Shown: positions 26,184 through 35,772, numbered from the stretch's first letter. The stretch is 64,000 bases of DNA from Ruegeria arenilitoris (GCF_013030985.1 NZ_WPYP01000003.1:124001-188000); one strand, 5' to 3'. The notes: generated from the letters alone by a model not told the origin. A program made the numbers and translations.

Positions 26184-26348
26184 TCAGTCGCCAGGATCGG
26201 CCCCACCGGAAGAACCCTCCTGGCGATGGCCGGGCATTGGATTGTGCTTGTAGTGGTCACGCTTGCCATTCCAGCGTCCGCGCCGTGCCCATATCGACAT
26301 GCCGATAATGCCCAAGAACACGGCGATGACTATGTAGCCACCATCCAT
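26184..26348 (-). CDS. 54-aa single-helix membrane protein between hmgA and fahA
   Basis: The hmgA stop TAA and this start ATG overlap as TAATG (26350-26346). The frame gives 54 residues: [20 protein letters not shown] is one transmembrane helix (about 5-20), followed by a basic stretch (ARRGRWNGKRDH) and a polar, Gly/Ser/Asp-rich tail, stop TGA at 26184. The positive-inside rule places the tail in the cytoplasm. I know no family. Translational coupling to hmgA and a 79-bp gap to fahA argue for a real operon member. Confidence 0.65.
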   Translation of the reverse strand: MDGGYIVIAVFLGIIGMSIWARRGRWNGKRDHYKHNPMPGHRQEGSSGGADPGD

Positions 26349-27703
26349 TACTTCTTGCCTGGTGTCCCGTCGAACTTTTTCTCAAGCGAGGTCCAGCAGT
26401 CAATGTAATCATCCTGCAAGGGGGCCTCTTTGGCGGCAAACGGTGTCAGATGTTGCGGGAACCGGGTTTCGAACATGAAGGACATGGTGTTGTCCAGCTT
26501 GTCCGGGCCAAGGTTCGCATTCGACGCTTTGTCGAACGCCTCGCGGTCCGGGCCGTGCGGCAACATCATGTTGTGCAGGCTCATGCCGCCGGGGACAAAG
26601 CCCTGCGGCTTGGCATCATACTGACCGTAGATGTTGCCCATCAGCTCGGACATGATGTTCTTGTGATACCACGGTGGGCGGAACGTATCCTCGGCCACCA
26701 TCCAGCGTTCGCGGAACAGGACAAAGTCGATATTGGCCGTGCCCGGCTGCCCCGACGGTGCGGTCAGCACGGTAAAGATCGACGGATCGGGGTGATCGAA
26801 CAGGATCGCGCCGACCGGGCAATAGGTGCGCAGGTCGTATTTGTAGGGCGCGTAGTTTCCGTGCCATGCGACCACATCCAGCGGGCTTTGGCCGATCTTG
26901 GTGGTGTGGAACTGCCCGCACCATTTGACGGTCACGGTCGAGGGCACCTCGCGATCCTCAAACGCAGCCACGGGCGCCTTGAAATCGCGCGGGTTGGCCA
27001 TGCAATTGGCGCCGATCGGGCCGCGGCCCGGCAGCTCGAATTTCTGACCGTAGTTTTCGCAGACGAAGCCGCGCGCGGGGCCCTCCAGCACTTCAACCCT
27101 GTACACCAACCCGCGCGGGATAATTGCGATTTCCTTGGGTTCAAGGTCGATGATCCCCAACTCGGTGGCAAAGCGCAGGCGGCCTTCCTGCGGTACCACC
27201 AGCAGCTCGGAATCGGCCGAATAGAAATAGGCGTCCACCATCGACTCGGTAACCAGATAGATATGGCTGGCCATGCCCACCTGCGTGTTCACATCCCCTG
27301 CGGTGGTCATCGTGCGCATGCCCGTAAGCCAGGTCAGCCCCTGATCGGAATGCGGCACCGCATCCCAGCGGTACTGGCCCAGGCTGATCACGTCCGGATC
27401 AACAAAGGGCGCGGATTTCCAATAGGGCAGATCAATCTTTTCGTAGCGATGCGAGTGCTTGACCGACGGCCGGATGCGATAACACCACGTCCGTTCAGGC
27501 GGATTGGCGGTAAAGGCCGTGCCGCTCAGTTGCTCACCATACAGTCCATAGTTGCAGCGTTGTGGGCTGTTCATTCCCTGCGGCAATGAACCGGGCAGGG
27601 CCTCGGTTTCAAAGTCATTTCCAAAGCCGGGCATATAGCCCGCATGGGTGCCGACCGGGCTGCTTGCCTGGGTCATTTCATGCGGATCAGTCGGATGGTT
27701 CAT
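26348..27703 (-). CDS. hmgA: Homogentisate 1,2-dioxygenase
   Basis: 451 aa. [54 protein letters not shown], the [16 protein letters not shown] region and [20 protein letters not shown] with the iron-binding His/Glu residues of this cupin family. HmgA opens homogentisate to maleylacetoacetate in the cytoplasm. GGAGG before the ATG at 27703. First gene of the minus-strand cluster and divergent from a MarR regulator 57 bp away. Confidence 0.97.
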   Translation of the reverse strand: MNHPTDPHEMTQASSPVGTHAGYMPGFGNDFETEALPGSLPQGMNSPQRCNYGLYGEQLSGTAFTANPPERTWCYRIRPSVKHSHRYEKIDLPYWKSAPFVDPDVISLGQYRWDAVPHSDQGLTWLTGMRTMTTAGDVNTQVGMASHIYLVTESMVDAYFYSADSELLVVPQEGRLRFATELGIIDLEPKEIAIIPRGLVYRVEVLEGPARGFVCENYGQKFELPGRGPIGANCMANPRDFKAPVAAFEDREVPSTVTVKWCGQFHTTKIGQSPLDVVAWHGNYAPYKYDLRTYCPVGAILFDHPDPSIFTVLTAPSGQPGTANIDFVLFRERWMVAEDTFRPPWYHKNIMSELMGNIYGQYDAKPQGFVPGGMSLHNMMLPHGPDREAFDKASNANLGPDKLDNTMSFMFETRFPQHLTPFAAKEAPLQDDYIDCWTSLEKKFDGTPGKK

Positions 27704-27745
27704 CCTGCGTTCCTCCGTTTGCTGCTTGTGGGATAATAGTCGGTT

Positions 27746-27758
27746 TTGTAACTAACAA
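27746..27758. promoter_or_regulatory. Candidate MarR operator between hmgA and its regulator
   Basis: TTGT-AACTA-ACAA, a 13-bp inverted repeat in the 57-bp divergent spacer, immediately before the regulator start. Length and TTGT/ACAA ends match sites used by MarR dimers. Binding here would repress hmgA and the regulator together. Confidence 0.45.
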
Positions 27759-27760
27759 GC

Positions 27761-28213
27761 ATGACTCGGGACGATTCCATGAAAAAAGATGACTTTGATT
27801 TGCAAAATTTCCTGCCGTACCTGCTGAACCGGGCGGCCGAGGAAAGCTCATTGGAGTTTCAGAAGGTCTACAAGGACCATTACGGTATGCTGCGCAACGA
27901 ATGGCGGGTCCTGTTTCATCTGGGCAATTACGGCGAAATGACCGCAAAAGAGATCGGTGAACAGGCCCGGCTTCACAAGACCAAGATCAGCCGCGCGGTG
28001 CACAGGCTGGAGGAACGCCGGTATCTGCTGCGCACCCGCAGTGAAACGGATCGCAGGGTGGAAAATCTGATGCTGACGGCCTTGGGGCAATCCGTCTATC
28101 ACGAGCTTTGTGGTATCGCGGGGCAATATGACGCAAAGCTGGCAGCACAATTCAGTACGGACGAAGTGGCCCTGTTGCGCAAAATGCTGCGACAGCTGGC
28201 GCATATGGGGTGA
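27761..28213 (+). CDS. MarR-family regulator, probable HmgR-like repressor
   Basis: 150 aa; start may instead be the ATG at 27779. Winged HTH: LHKTKISRAVHRLEERRYLL with the wing RTRSETDRRVENLMLTALGQ. Dimerisation helices flank it. Being divergent from hmgA, it most likely controls the homogentisate genes and senses homogentisate or a related acid, as HmgR-type regulators do. Its stop overlaps a possible GTG start of the cyclase gene. Confidence 0.88.
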   Translation: MTRDDSMKKDDFDLQNFLPYLLNRAAEESSLEFQKVYKDHYGMLRNEWRVLFHLGNYGEMTAKEIGEQARLHKTKISRAVHRLEERRYLLRTRSETDRRVENLMLTALGQSVYHELCGIAGQYDAKLAAQFSTDEVALLRKMLRQLAHMG

Positions 28214-28278
28214 ACACTGGTAATCCCGGCCTCTGGCCCCCAGATGACAACCAGAGCGGACACTGGAATAATAACAAA

Positions 28279-29517
28279 ATGACGACCCTGAACGCCGATA
28301 CGGCGAAATCAACGGATCTTATCGAATGGATTGTGACACGCGGCCTGGAAGGGGCTGCGAAAGAAGAGCTGTTGGACGGCTATTGCAACAAGCTGTTGGA
28401 ACTCGGCGTGCCCCTGATGCGCTTTCATGCGGCGCAATCGGCCTTGCACCCGGTCTACGGTGGCACCGGGTTCAGTTGGTATCAGGGCCGGGGAGGTGAG
28501 TCCGAGACCTTTGAGTATACCGAAGAGCCCAGCGAGCAGTGGAGACAAAGCCCCCTCTTCGCCATTCTGAACAATGAAGTGGATGAAATCCGCGAGCGTC
28601 TGGTCGAGCAGAACGAGGCCAATCGCTATCCCTTGCTGAATGATCTGCGCCAGATCGGGGCAACGGATTATTATGCCACCGGGGTCAGTTTTAACGTGCC
28701 GACCCAGAGCGTGACAGGAATCACCAAAGAGGCCGTGGACGGGGTTCTGATGTCCTGGACCTCGAACGCGCCGGAAGGATTCCGGGACTGTGATCTGGAC
28801 CTGATCAACACGGCGCTGCCGCATCTGGGGCTGGCGCTGAAATCCGCGTCGAGTGCCCGAATATCGAAAGACCTTATGCGGGTCTATCTGGGCCGCGATG
28901 CGGGAAGGCGCGTGTTGTCAGGCGAAATCCGGCGCGGATCATTGCAGCAGATCGATGCGGTGATGTGGAACTTTGACCTTGAGGGCTTTACCAGCCTGTC
29001 CGAAGAGCTGCCGGGCAACGAAATCATCGACATGCTGAACGACTATCTGGCCGTCGCCGTGGGTGTCGTACATGACAATCGCGGCAATATCCTGAAATTC
29101 ATGGGGGACGGGCTGATGGCGATGTTCGACGTCGGCGAGATCGACGAAGACGCGCGTGCGGCGCTGAAAGCCGTGCCGGTATTGCAGCAACGGATGGAGG
29201 CGCTGAATGCCCGCCGCGAGGCCGAGGGCCTGCCGGTGGCGAGCTTCACCCTCGCCCTGCATGCGGGTGAAATCCTGTATGGCAACATTGGGTCCGAGAC
29301 GCGTTTAGATTTTACGGTGATCGGCCCGGCCGTGAACCAGACCGCGCGAATTGCCGGCATGCACAAGTCTTTGGGGCAGCGGATTCTGATCTCGGACGAT
29401 GTTGCGCGCGCAGCACAGCCCTGCGGACAGAACCTCGTGTCCGTCGGGCGGTACATGCTGCGCGGCGTGCCCGAGCCGAAAGAGCTGTTTACGGTGTATA
29501 ATGAGGCTGCGTCGTAA
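28279..29517 (+). CDS. Class III adenylate/guanylate cyclase domain protein
   Basis: 412 aa from the ATG at 28279; a GTG at 28210 overlapping the marR stop (GTGA) would add 23 poorly conserved residues. The N-terminal half (about 1-200) is a PAS/GAF-like sensory region. The cyclase domain spans about 225-390: NFDLEGFTSLSEELPG (first metal Asp), ILKFMGDGLMAMFD (second metal Asp, substrate Lys), LDFTVIGPAVNQTARIAGM. It should make a cyclic nucleotide second messenger. Substrate choice (ATP or GTP) is uncertain. Confidence 0.85.
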   Translation: MTTLNADTAKSTDLIEWIVTRGLEGAAKEELLDGYCNKLLELGVPLMRFHAAQSALHPVYGGTGFSWYQGRGGESETFEYTEEPSEQWRQSPLFAILNNEVDEIRERLVEQNEANRYPLLNDLRQIGATDYYATGVSFNVPTQSVTGITKEAVDGVLMSWTSNAPEGFRDCDLDLINTALPHLGLALKSASSARISKDLMRVYLGRDAGRRVLSGEIRRGSLQQIDAVMWNFDLEGFTSLSEELPGNEIIDMLNDYLAVAVGVVHDNRGNILKFMGDGLMAMFDVGEIDEDARAALKAVPVLQQRMEALNARREAEGLPVASFTLALHAGEILYGNIGSETRLDFTVIGPAVNQTARIAGMHKSLGQRILISDDVARAAQPCGQNLVSVGRYMLRGVPEPKELFTVYNEAAS

Positions 29518-29532
29518 CTGGGTGTTTGTGCG

Positions 29533-29985
29533 ATGCCAAAAGCAATAACGTCGTTTGTCCTCTCGTTGGGTCTAATGGCATCTGCCGTATCCGCGCAGAC
29601 CGATCCTGCCATCAATATCTTCTTTGGTTTTGATTACGTTTTGCAGCCGATTGCCATCAAGTGGGCGTGCGGAGGTCAGCAAAGTGAGGATTTGACGGCT
29701 ATTGAGGCGCTTATCGCTGCATTTCCTGAAGATGCAGAACGCGCCGATTTGCGGGGTTTTGTTGATAGTATGTTACAGGTTTCGGAGCGCAGAGCGGGCT
29801 TGACTGAAATACTTGGCGCTGAATTGACCAGCAAACAGACGGAGCAATTATGCGCAGCTGCGCGACCTCTTAGCCTTGTTTGGGCGACGCCAGAGCAACT
29901 GACCAACGGTGGTGAAGACACAATTGCCCCTGAACCCAGCGCGGCATGGGCAGAATTCTACCGGGTCGTTGAGCACCTTCAGTAA
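29533..29985 (+). CDS. Secreted protein of unknown function
   Basis: 150 aa with a signal peptide (SFVLSLGLMASAVSA|QTDPA). Two Cys (KWACGG and EQLCAAARP) could form a disulfide. The rest is helical (LTAIEALIAAFPEDAERADL). Unknown family. It starts 15 bp after the cyclase stop and may be transcribed with it. Base composition is somewhat lower in G+C than its neighbours. Confidence 0.6.
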   Translation: MPKAITSFVLSLGLMASAVSAQTDPAINIFFGFDYVLQPIAIKWACGGQQSEDLTAIEALIAAFPEDAERADLRGFVDSMLQVSERRAGLTEILGAELTSKQTEQLCAAARPLSLVWATPEQLTNGGEDTIAPEPSAAWAEFYRVVEHLQ

Positions 29986-30074
29986 CGGCTTTTTGTACTG
30001 TCTATGCCAACAGCGGAACTCCGCAAGCCCTGAGGCCCGGAGGGGCGGGCCAGGCGCTAACAGCTTGCAGAAAA

Positions 30075-30893
30075 TCACCCTTGCACTGGCGGCACGACGC
30101 GCTGATAGAGGTGCCACGTGGCATGGCCAAGGATTGGCAGCGTAAAGATCAGGCCCAGAAACGCCGGAACCATCGACAACAGCATGGTGACCGAGATGAT
30201 TGCCGCCCAGGTCAGCATGACCACCGGGTTTTCTGCAACGGCGCGGATGGACGTCAACATTGCGGAAACAAAATTGGTTTCCCGGTCAAGCAGCATGGGC
30301 ATGGCGATGACGGTCACCGTGAACAGGACCGCCGACAGAAACGCGCCGACGCAGGTGCCGATCGCAAGAAAGGTCCAGCCCTGCGGAGTGGAAAAGACGA
30401 TATTCAGGAAACCGTCGAAATCCGAGAAAGATGTATTCTGCAGGGTGATCGCCAGCCAAAGCCGTACCTGGTAAATCCACACCCAGAAAATGAACAGGGT
30501 GACAAAGGCCATCCAGCCCATTTCGCGCTTGCGCTGATTGGCCATGACGCCGAGGATTTCAGACCAGCCGAAACTCTCACCCTTTTGCAGCCGGCGCGAC
30601 ATCTCGTACAGCCCGGCGGCGGCGAAGGGCGCGACCAGTGGGAAACCTACAATGGCGGGAATGATCATCCAGATCTTGCCAAGCCAGACCAGACCCCAAA
30701 CAAACAGGATGCCGAATACCGCATAGAACAGGCCGAAAAATCCGCTCATCAAGGGGCGCGCGAGAAAGTCGGAGAACCCGGCCTTCAGCGACGCGGTGAT
30801 ATCGCTTGATGTCACCGTGTTTACTTCGGGCACGGAATGTTGCTGCGGCTTCAGATTGTCCGGTGGTGTGGACCCTTCGGTGTCGGATGTCAT
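30075..30893 (-). CDS. DUF2189 integral membrane protein
   Basis: 272 aa. Six predicted helices, including VFGILFVWGLVWLGKIWMII, GFPLVAPFAAAGLYEMSRRL and AMPMLLDRETNFVSAMLTSI, the DUF2189 pattern. Roseobacter members are often near cytochrome or respiratory genes, but no such gene is here. GGGAGGAGC lies upstream of the ATG at 30893. Function unknown. Confidence 0.85.
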   Translation of the reverse strand: MTSDTEGSTPPDNLKPQQHSVPEVNTVTSSDITASLKAGFSDFLARPLMSGFFGLFYAVFGILFVWGLVWLGKIWMIIPAIVGFPLVAPFAAAGLYEMSRRLQKGESFGWSEILGVMANQRKREMGWMAFVTLFIFWVWIYQVRLWLAITLQNTSFSDFDGFLNIVFSTPQGWTFLAIGTCVGAFLSAVLFTVTVIAMPMLLDRETNFVSAMLTSIRAVAENPVVMLTWAAIISVTMLLSMVPAFLGLIFTLPILGHATWHLYQRVVPPVQG

Positions 30894-31058
30894 GGCACGC
30901 TCCTCCCAAAGCACAGTGCTTTGCTGATCCGTTTGCCAACGGACCCAGCTGTGAACAGGCGCCTTTCCTCCGCAAGCAAGTTTGCATCAGGTAAGGCACA
31001 AGGGCAAGGTGGGGGAGTTTAGCAGCCGAGCTGTGTGTGTCCTGCGGGGCAGTACCCC

Positions 31059-31868
31059 TTAGAAATCGATCTCGACACCCGGCAGGTTCAGCTCTTTCAT
31101 CATGTCGCGCAACTCCTGCCGCGCGGCGATGTTCGAGATGTTCAACTGTTTGACCCCAATATCCTTGAGGTCCAGCAGGGTCAAACCGCGCGGGAACAGT
31201 TCGCGAAAGATCACCCGCTCGGAAAAGCCCGAGGCGACGCGGAAACCGATGCGCTGCGACAGCATCTCGATCGCGCGTTGCATCTTTTCCTTGTTGACCA
31301 TGCGCTGTGTACCAACACGGTTGCGCACGACGACCCAGTCGATGGGTTTCAGCCCGGCCTGTGCGCGCAGTTGCCGCGCGTTCCAGACCATTTCAGAGTA
31401 CACCGATGGCCCGAGGATTTTTTCACCCTTTGAATCGATCCGCGCCAGCAGGTCGAAATCGATGAAACTGTCGTTCAGAGGGGTGATCAGCGTGTCGGCC
31501 AGCGAATGCGCCACCTGGCTGAGGCGGGTGTGCGAGCCGGGGCAATCGATCAGGATAAAGTCGCTGTCGCTTTCCAGCTCGGCAACCGCGGCGGACAGGC
31601 GGTGGTCATAGATGTTCTCGCCGGGTTTCAGCTTGCTGGCATCGATCTCGGGCAGGTCATGGTGGCGCGGGCTGGGCAGCCGTGTTTCCGAGCCGTTCAT
31701 GAAATTGCCGCGGTTCTCGAAATAGCGCCCAAGGCTGCGTTGCCGCAGGTCCAGGTCCAGTGTGCTGACCTTGTGACCCAGCCGCGCCAGTGCGGTTGCC
31801 ACATGCATCGACACGGTCGATTTGCCTGCGCCGCCCTTCTCGTTCCCCACTACGATGATATGTGCCAT
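31059..31868 (-). CDS. mipZ: Division plane positioning ATPase MipZ
   Basis: 269 aa. Deviant Walker A KGGAGKST at 11-18 with the N-terminal signature Lys, LDLDLRQRSLGRYFENRG, FILIDCPGSHTRLSQVAHSL and LTPLNDSFIDFDLLAR are typical of MipZ. It forms a bipolar gradient with ParB and keeps FtsZ rings at mid-cell. The start at 31868 places the Walker motif in the expected position. It is divergent from an AEC transporter; the 207-bp spacer has no ORF. Confidence 0.95.
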   Translation of the reverse strand: MAHIIVVGNEKGGAGKSTVSMHVATALARLGHKVSTLDLDLRQRSLGRYFENRGNFMNGSETRLPSPRHHDLPEIDASKLKPGENIYDHRLSAAVAELESDSDFILIDCPGSHTRLSQVAHSLADTLITPLNDSFIDFDLLARIDSKGEKILGPSVYSEMVWNARQLRAQAGLKPIDWVVVRNRVGTQRMVNKEKMQRAIEMLSQRIGFRVASGFSERVIFRELFPRGLTLLDLKDIGVKQLNISNIAARQELRDMMKELNLPGVEIDF

Positions 31869-32075
31869 GCTTGTATTCCCATGTCCCGCCGTGCTTGCCC
31901 ACACGTTGTTGTGAGCCACTATATGTTGTGGAAAGCGGGAAGGGAAGAACCCCAATCGGTGATATCAGGCTCTAATTTGGAAAACCGAGCTGTGGGCGCG
32001 GGTTAGGCTGCGCGCTTGTCAAGCTCGGCGCGCTGTTTCACAGTTCAGAGCAGTAAAATGGGATAAGGACCGGGC

Positions 32076-32963
32076 TTGGATCATCTGTTTCTGAACGTTC
32101 TTAACGTGGTCCTGCCGGTGCTGATCTGCGCCGGGATTGGCTATAGTCTGGCCCTGATCAAGGCGCCCTTCGACAACAAGGTGATCGGCGGTATCGTTTC
32201 GCGCGTGGGGTATCCGACGCTGATCATCTCGCACCTGTCTACCACCAAGATCGCCGTGGGTACGTTTCTGGATGTGATGGTCGCCGCCGCGTTGGCCATT
32301 GCCGGGTTCGGCGCGCTGGGGTTCGTTGCCTTGAAGGCGATGCGCCTGCCGGTGCGGGCATTTCTGACACCGCTGATGCACGGCAATGTCGGCAATATTG
32401 GCCTGCCGATCACCCTGCTGGCGCTGGGCGACGCGGGGATGGCCTATACGATGGGTTTCGTGGTTGTCGTCCTGATCAGCATCTTCACTGTGGGCATGTG
32501 GATCCCGGCCGGAGAGTTTGCGCCGAAGAAACTCGCCACATCGCCGATCATCTATGCTGTGGTAATCTCGCTGATCCTGATGGCGACCGGATACAGTCTG
32601 CCGCAACCGGTGGCCAAGTCCTTTGACATACTCGGAGGCCTGTCCATCCCGCTGATGCTGCTGACACTCGGGCATACTCTGGCGACGTTGCAGATCCAGG
32701 GCCTGGGCCGGGCGGTGGTGTTGACCGTTTTGCATCTGGCAATGGCCGTCGTGATCTCCAGCGCGCTGGTCTGGGCGTTCGGCTTTACCGGGGCGGAACG
32801 TGGTGCGGTGATCTTGTGTTGCCTGATGCCGTCTTCGGTGGCGACCTACCTTTTCATTGACCAGCACGTGCCGGAATACGGGCCGGATGTGGCGGGCTTT
32901 ATCCTGATATCGACGCTCAGCACGATTGTCGTACTGCCCGTTGCGTTGTCTTATTGGATCTGA
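32076..32963 (+). CDS. AEC-family transporter (auxin efflux carrier type)
   Basis: 295 aa with about ten helices and the AEC pattern: LNVVLPVLICAGIGYSLALI, LMHGNVGNIGLPITLLALGD, ILGGLSIPLMLLTLGHTLAT. Family members export or import organic acids such as malonate or malate. The start is a TTG at 32076 with AAGGA at 32064-32068; no ATG is available in frame near it. Substrate unknown. Confidence 0.88.
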   Translation: MDHLFLNVLNVVLPVLICAGIGYSLALIKAPFDNKVIGGIVSRVGYPTLIISHLSTTKIAVGTFLDVMVAAALAIAGFGALGFVALKAMRLPVRAFLTPLMHGNVGNIGLPITLLALGDAGMAYTMGFVVVVLISIFTVGMWIPAGEFAPKKLATSPIIYAVVISLILMATGYSLPQPVAKSFDILGGLSIPLMLLTLGHTLATLQIQGLGRAVVLTVLHLAMAVVISSALVWAFGFTGAERGAVILCCLMPSSVATYLFIDQHVPEYGPDVAGFILISTLSTIVVLPVALSYWI

Positions 32964-33043
32964 CGCGGCCCCTATGCGCAGGGATAAAAATCGCTAAACT
33001 GCTGAATAATTGCGTTAATCAACCATAGTTTGAGGGCAATTTG

Positions 33044-34639
33044 ATGCGTGACAAGACCTCGGAAGACGTGACCCCGCAGGCCCGCGCCCGCGTCGTTCTG
33101 GCGATGACGGCGATTTGCATGATGGTCGTGGGGTTCAATACAACCGCCGTCGCCACCGTTCTTCCCAACCTCAAGGCCGACTTCGATCTGACCCCATCCG
33201 GGCTGCAATGGGTGATGGCGACCTATACGGTGGCCAGCGCCACGCTTGTCACAATCGTCTCTCGGCTGGGAGATATCACCGGCAAGATGGGTGTGTTTTT
33301 CTTTGGCATGATCGTCTTTGCTATCGGGTCGGCCTCGGTCCTGTTTGCGCAGGATGGAGCGATGTTGTTGTTCGGCCGTGGGGCGCAAGGGGCAGGGGCG
33401 GCGGCGCTGTTCGGAACCTCTTTGTCCTTGTTGACGGCGGCAACACCCGAAGAGCAGCGCGCCAGCGTCACCGGGGCCTGGGGCGCAATCGTTGGCCTCG
33501 CCATTGGCGTCGGACCAATCGTCGGCGGGGCCTTTGGGCATTATGTCAGTTGGAGAGCGGTCTTTGCGACCGATCTGCTGCTGTTGGCCATAGCCTTTGC
33601 CATCGGGCTGCATGTCAGCAAGCGGAAATATGTTCCGGACACACGCCTTGCCGGGGCAAAATTCGATTACCCGGGGGCGATTGCGATCCTGTTGTTCCTC
33701 GGACCGCTGTCCTTTGCGCTCAGCAATGGGGAAAGCGGAGGGTGGTCCTCGCCGCTCACGCTGGTGCCGCTGGCGATTGCGGCGTTGGCAACGGTTGTGT
33801 TGGTTATCGTTTCACGCCGCGCCGAAGACCCGCTGATCGAGCTGCGCTATTTCCGCCATCCGCGCTATTTCATGGCTGCGGCGGGGATGTTCTTTACCGG
33901 GTTCACGCTGTTCTGCTTCTTTGTCTATTTCAACACCTTCGTGCAGTCGCCCGATGCCTTCGGGTACTCCTCGATCGGCGCAGGGTTGGCGATCATGCCG
34001 CTCAGCCTCAGTATGTTTGTCATCTCGGTCACCGCGCCGCGGTATCTGGCGCCCTACAGCTTTCAGTGGCCAGTTGCGATTGGTCTTGGGGCGATGGCAT
34101 GCGGGTTCCTGTTGCTGATGACCACCACGAACACCACGCAATATTCCGAGATCTGGTGGAAACTGCTGATTGTCGGTATCGGCATGGGTATCTGTTTCTC
34201 GCTGCTGCCGCGCCTCGGCCTGCGCCTTCTGCCCGAGGAGCATGTGGGGCAGGGGTCGGGCGTGATCAATGCCTGCCTCTATTTCGGGGCCACCTTGGGG
34301 GCCGTGGTCGGAGGCCTTGCCGAAGCCATCACCAAACGCCGCGGCCTGTCCGAAGTGATCGATGCGTTGCCCGCCGGATCGACTCAGCGCGAGGATTTGG
34401 CCCATGCGCTGACCCATGGCACGCCCAACCAGATACAACAGCAGATCGCGGGGATGGATCCATCGGCCGGAACTGCCCTGGCCAAGGCGCTGCGGGATTT
34501 GCAGGATAACGCCTTTGACAGTGCTATGCTGGTTGCGGCGGTTGCGGCGTTGATCGGAATGGGGCTGGCGCTGATGTTGCTGCGCGGCCCTGTGCCGCCG
34601 GTCCACAGCGCGGCAGACCTGACGCGCGAACCTCGTTGA
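33044..34639 (+). CDS. MFS transporter, DHA2 (14-helix) drug-exporter type
   Basis: 531 aa. QWVMATYTVASATLVTIVSRLG (motif A-like region LGDITGKMGVF), GAQGAGAAALFGTSLSLLTA, and GAIVGLAIGVGPIVGGAFGH (motif C of antiporters). Length and fourteen helices match EmrB/QacA-type exporters, which exchange lipophilic compounds for protons. GAGGG at 33032 precedes the ATG at 33044; a TTG just before is the other option. No membrane-fusion partner is adjacent. Confidence 0.9.
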   Translation: MRDKTSEDVTPQARARVVLAMTAICMMVVGFNTTAVATVLPNLKADFDLTPSGLQWVMATYTVASATLVTIVSRLGDITGKMGVFFFGMIVFAIGSASVLFAQDGAMLLFGRGAQGAGAAALFGTSLSLLTAATPEEQRASVTGAWGAIVGLAIGVGPIVGGAFGHYVSWRAVFATDLLLLAIAFAIGLHVSKRKYVPDTRLAGAKFDYPGAIAILLFLGPLSFALSNGESGGWSSPLTLVPLAIAALATVVLVIVSRRAEDPLIELRYFRHPRYFMAAAGMFFTGFTLFCFFVYFNTFVQSPDAFGYSSIGAGLAIMPLSLSMFVISVTAPRYLAPYSFQWPVAIGLGAMACGFLLLMTTTNTTQYSEIWWKLLIVGIGMGICFSLLPRLGLRLLPEEHVGQGSGVINACLYFGATLGAVVGGLAEAITKRRGLSEVIDALPAGSTQREDLAHALTHGTPNQIQQQIAGMDPSAGTALAKALRDLQDNAFDSAMLVAAVAALIGMGLALMLLRGPVPPVHSAADLTREPR

Positions 34640-34658
34640 GACAATGGCCCAGGCGGGG

Positions 34659-34901
34659 TTACCCCCCAAGATACACCCCTTCTTTCGGGCGGTAGAACAC
34701 CTTCTGATCGTGCAGTTTACCCAGAAGATCGTGAATGCGACGCAAAGTGTCTTCGCGCCCCGCTTTGCCGCCTTCGTCCTCATCCATCGCAGCCTGTGAC
34801 AACGAGGCAACCGAACCACGCAGCGCCGTTTCGATCAGGTCCATATCCTCTACGGAAAGCTCGATCATGTCATTGTACTGGGGCATTTTCAGGGTCTCCA
34901 T
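34659..34901 (-). CDS. Conserved-looking small protein of unknown function
   Basis: 80 aa. Acidic, helical: MPQYNDMIELSVEDMDLIET, then VASLSQAAMDEDEGGKAGRE and HDLLGKLHDQKVFYRPKEGV. The start may be the internal ATG at 34886, which has GGAGACC in front. Small cytoplasmic protein, no family recognised. It lies between the MFS gene and the peptidase-like gene. Confidence 0.6.
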   Translation of the reverse strand: METLKMPQYNDMIELSVEDMDLIETALRGSVASLSQAAMDEDEGGKAGREDTLRRIHDLLGKLHDQKVFYRPKEGVYLGG

Positions 34902-34979
34902 AGATTTTTTACCTGCGTTACAGTCCAGTGTAGCATTTGCTGGCGTTAGGCGAAATTGGTCTGTGCCTGATGAGAGCCG

Positions 34980-35747
34980 TTAGAGTTGAAAATGAATGTG
35001 GTCATCATGGCGTGCAGCGCGGCATCCCTGAGAACGAATCTTGGGACCGGACACATGTAGGCTCTTGGCCAGATGGGGCTCAACGAAAATCTTGCCCACG
35101 CGGTCGTCTTCAGACAGCACAATCAACACCGAACGGATGCGTTGACGATCTATGCTGTAGCTGCGCCAAAGGGGCTGCAGGAAATCGAAATCCCATCTCA
35201 GGGTTGGCCAACGCTTTGGGCAGTTGGTGCTGCTTTGCTCAAAGGCGAAGTACCCTATCGGAGATCGCGTGGCGCCATTCAGGTAACTGCCGTCTTCGGC
35301 GTAATAGAAGGCGAGGTCAGCTTTTTCTCCGTCATCGTGTGACAGATGTGGCGGCAGGGGAAATCCGTTCAGAAACGGAAAGTTCGCGTCCAGGACAAGA
35401 GTTGTAGTTCCCGGGTATTGGCGATCCATTTTGTTCGCAGCATCCTGCAGAACATCAGCAAGTTCAGGAGAGACGTAATTTCTGTTCAGAACGCAGTACA
35501 TCCAGCTTTGAACTTGCAGTGGGCCGTCCTCTGTACAGCTTAGTGCGACGCGCCCAAACTGCGGGGCGATCCAGATCGCAGCAAGTGAAAGAGCGGCATA
35601 GGCGACCACAAATGAAATCAATCGTTTTTTGAAGAACAGCGCAATTCCCCAAGCAAGCCCTCCGACCTGCGTCAGCACTGTCAGAACAAGAATGATCAAT
35701 GTGTTGATGAAAATACGAAACATGAACGCAAAGCTGTCACTGTTCAT
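34980..35747 (-). CDS. Membrane-anchored LAS-type (MepA/M15-like) zinc peptidase candidate
   Basis: 255 aa. Two N-terminal membrane helices (about 10-36 and 42-62) are followed by a periplasmic domain. Zinc-site pattern: HxxGxxxD at H137-G140-D144 (PHLSHDDGEKADLAF), and HxH at H250/H252 (GCRAARHDDHIHFQL, the C-terminus). This spacing and order is the LAS metallopeptidase pattern of penicillin-insensitive murein endopeptidase and D-Ala-D-Ala carboxypeptidases. It is usually annotated hypothetical. Lower-GC than neighbours. The start is weakly supported; ATG at 35723 is possible. Confidence 0.7.
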   Translation of the reverse strand: MNSDSFAFMFRIFINTLIILVLTVLTQVGGLAWGIALFFKKRLISFVVAYAALSLAAIWIAPQFGRVALSCTEDGPLQVQSWMYCVLNRNYVSPELADVLQDAANKMDRQYPGTTTLVLDANFPFLNGFPLPPHLSHDDGEKADLAFYYAEDGSYLNGATRSPIGYFAFEQSSTNCPKRWPTLRWDFDFLQPLWRSYSIDRQRIRSVLIVLSEDDRVGKIFVEPHLAKSLHVSGPKIRSQGCRAARHDDHIHFQL

Positions 35748-35772
35748 GGTGTGCTGCAATCGAATTGAGTTA

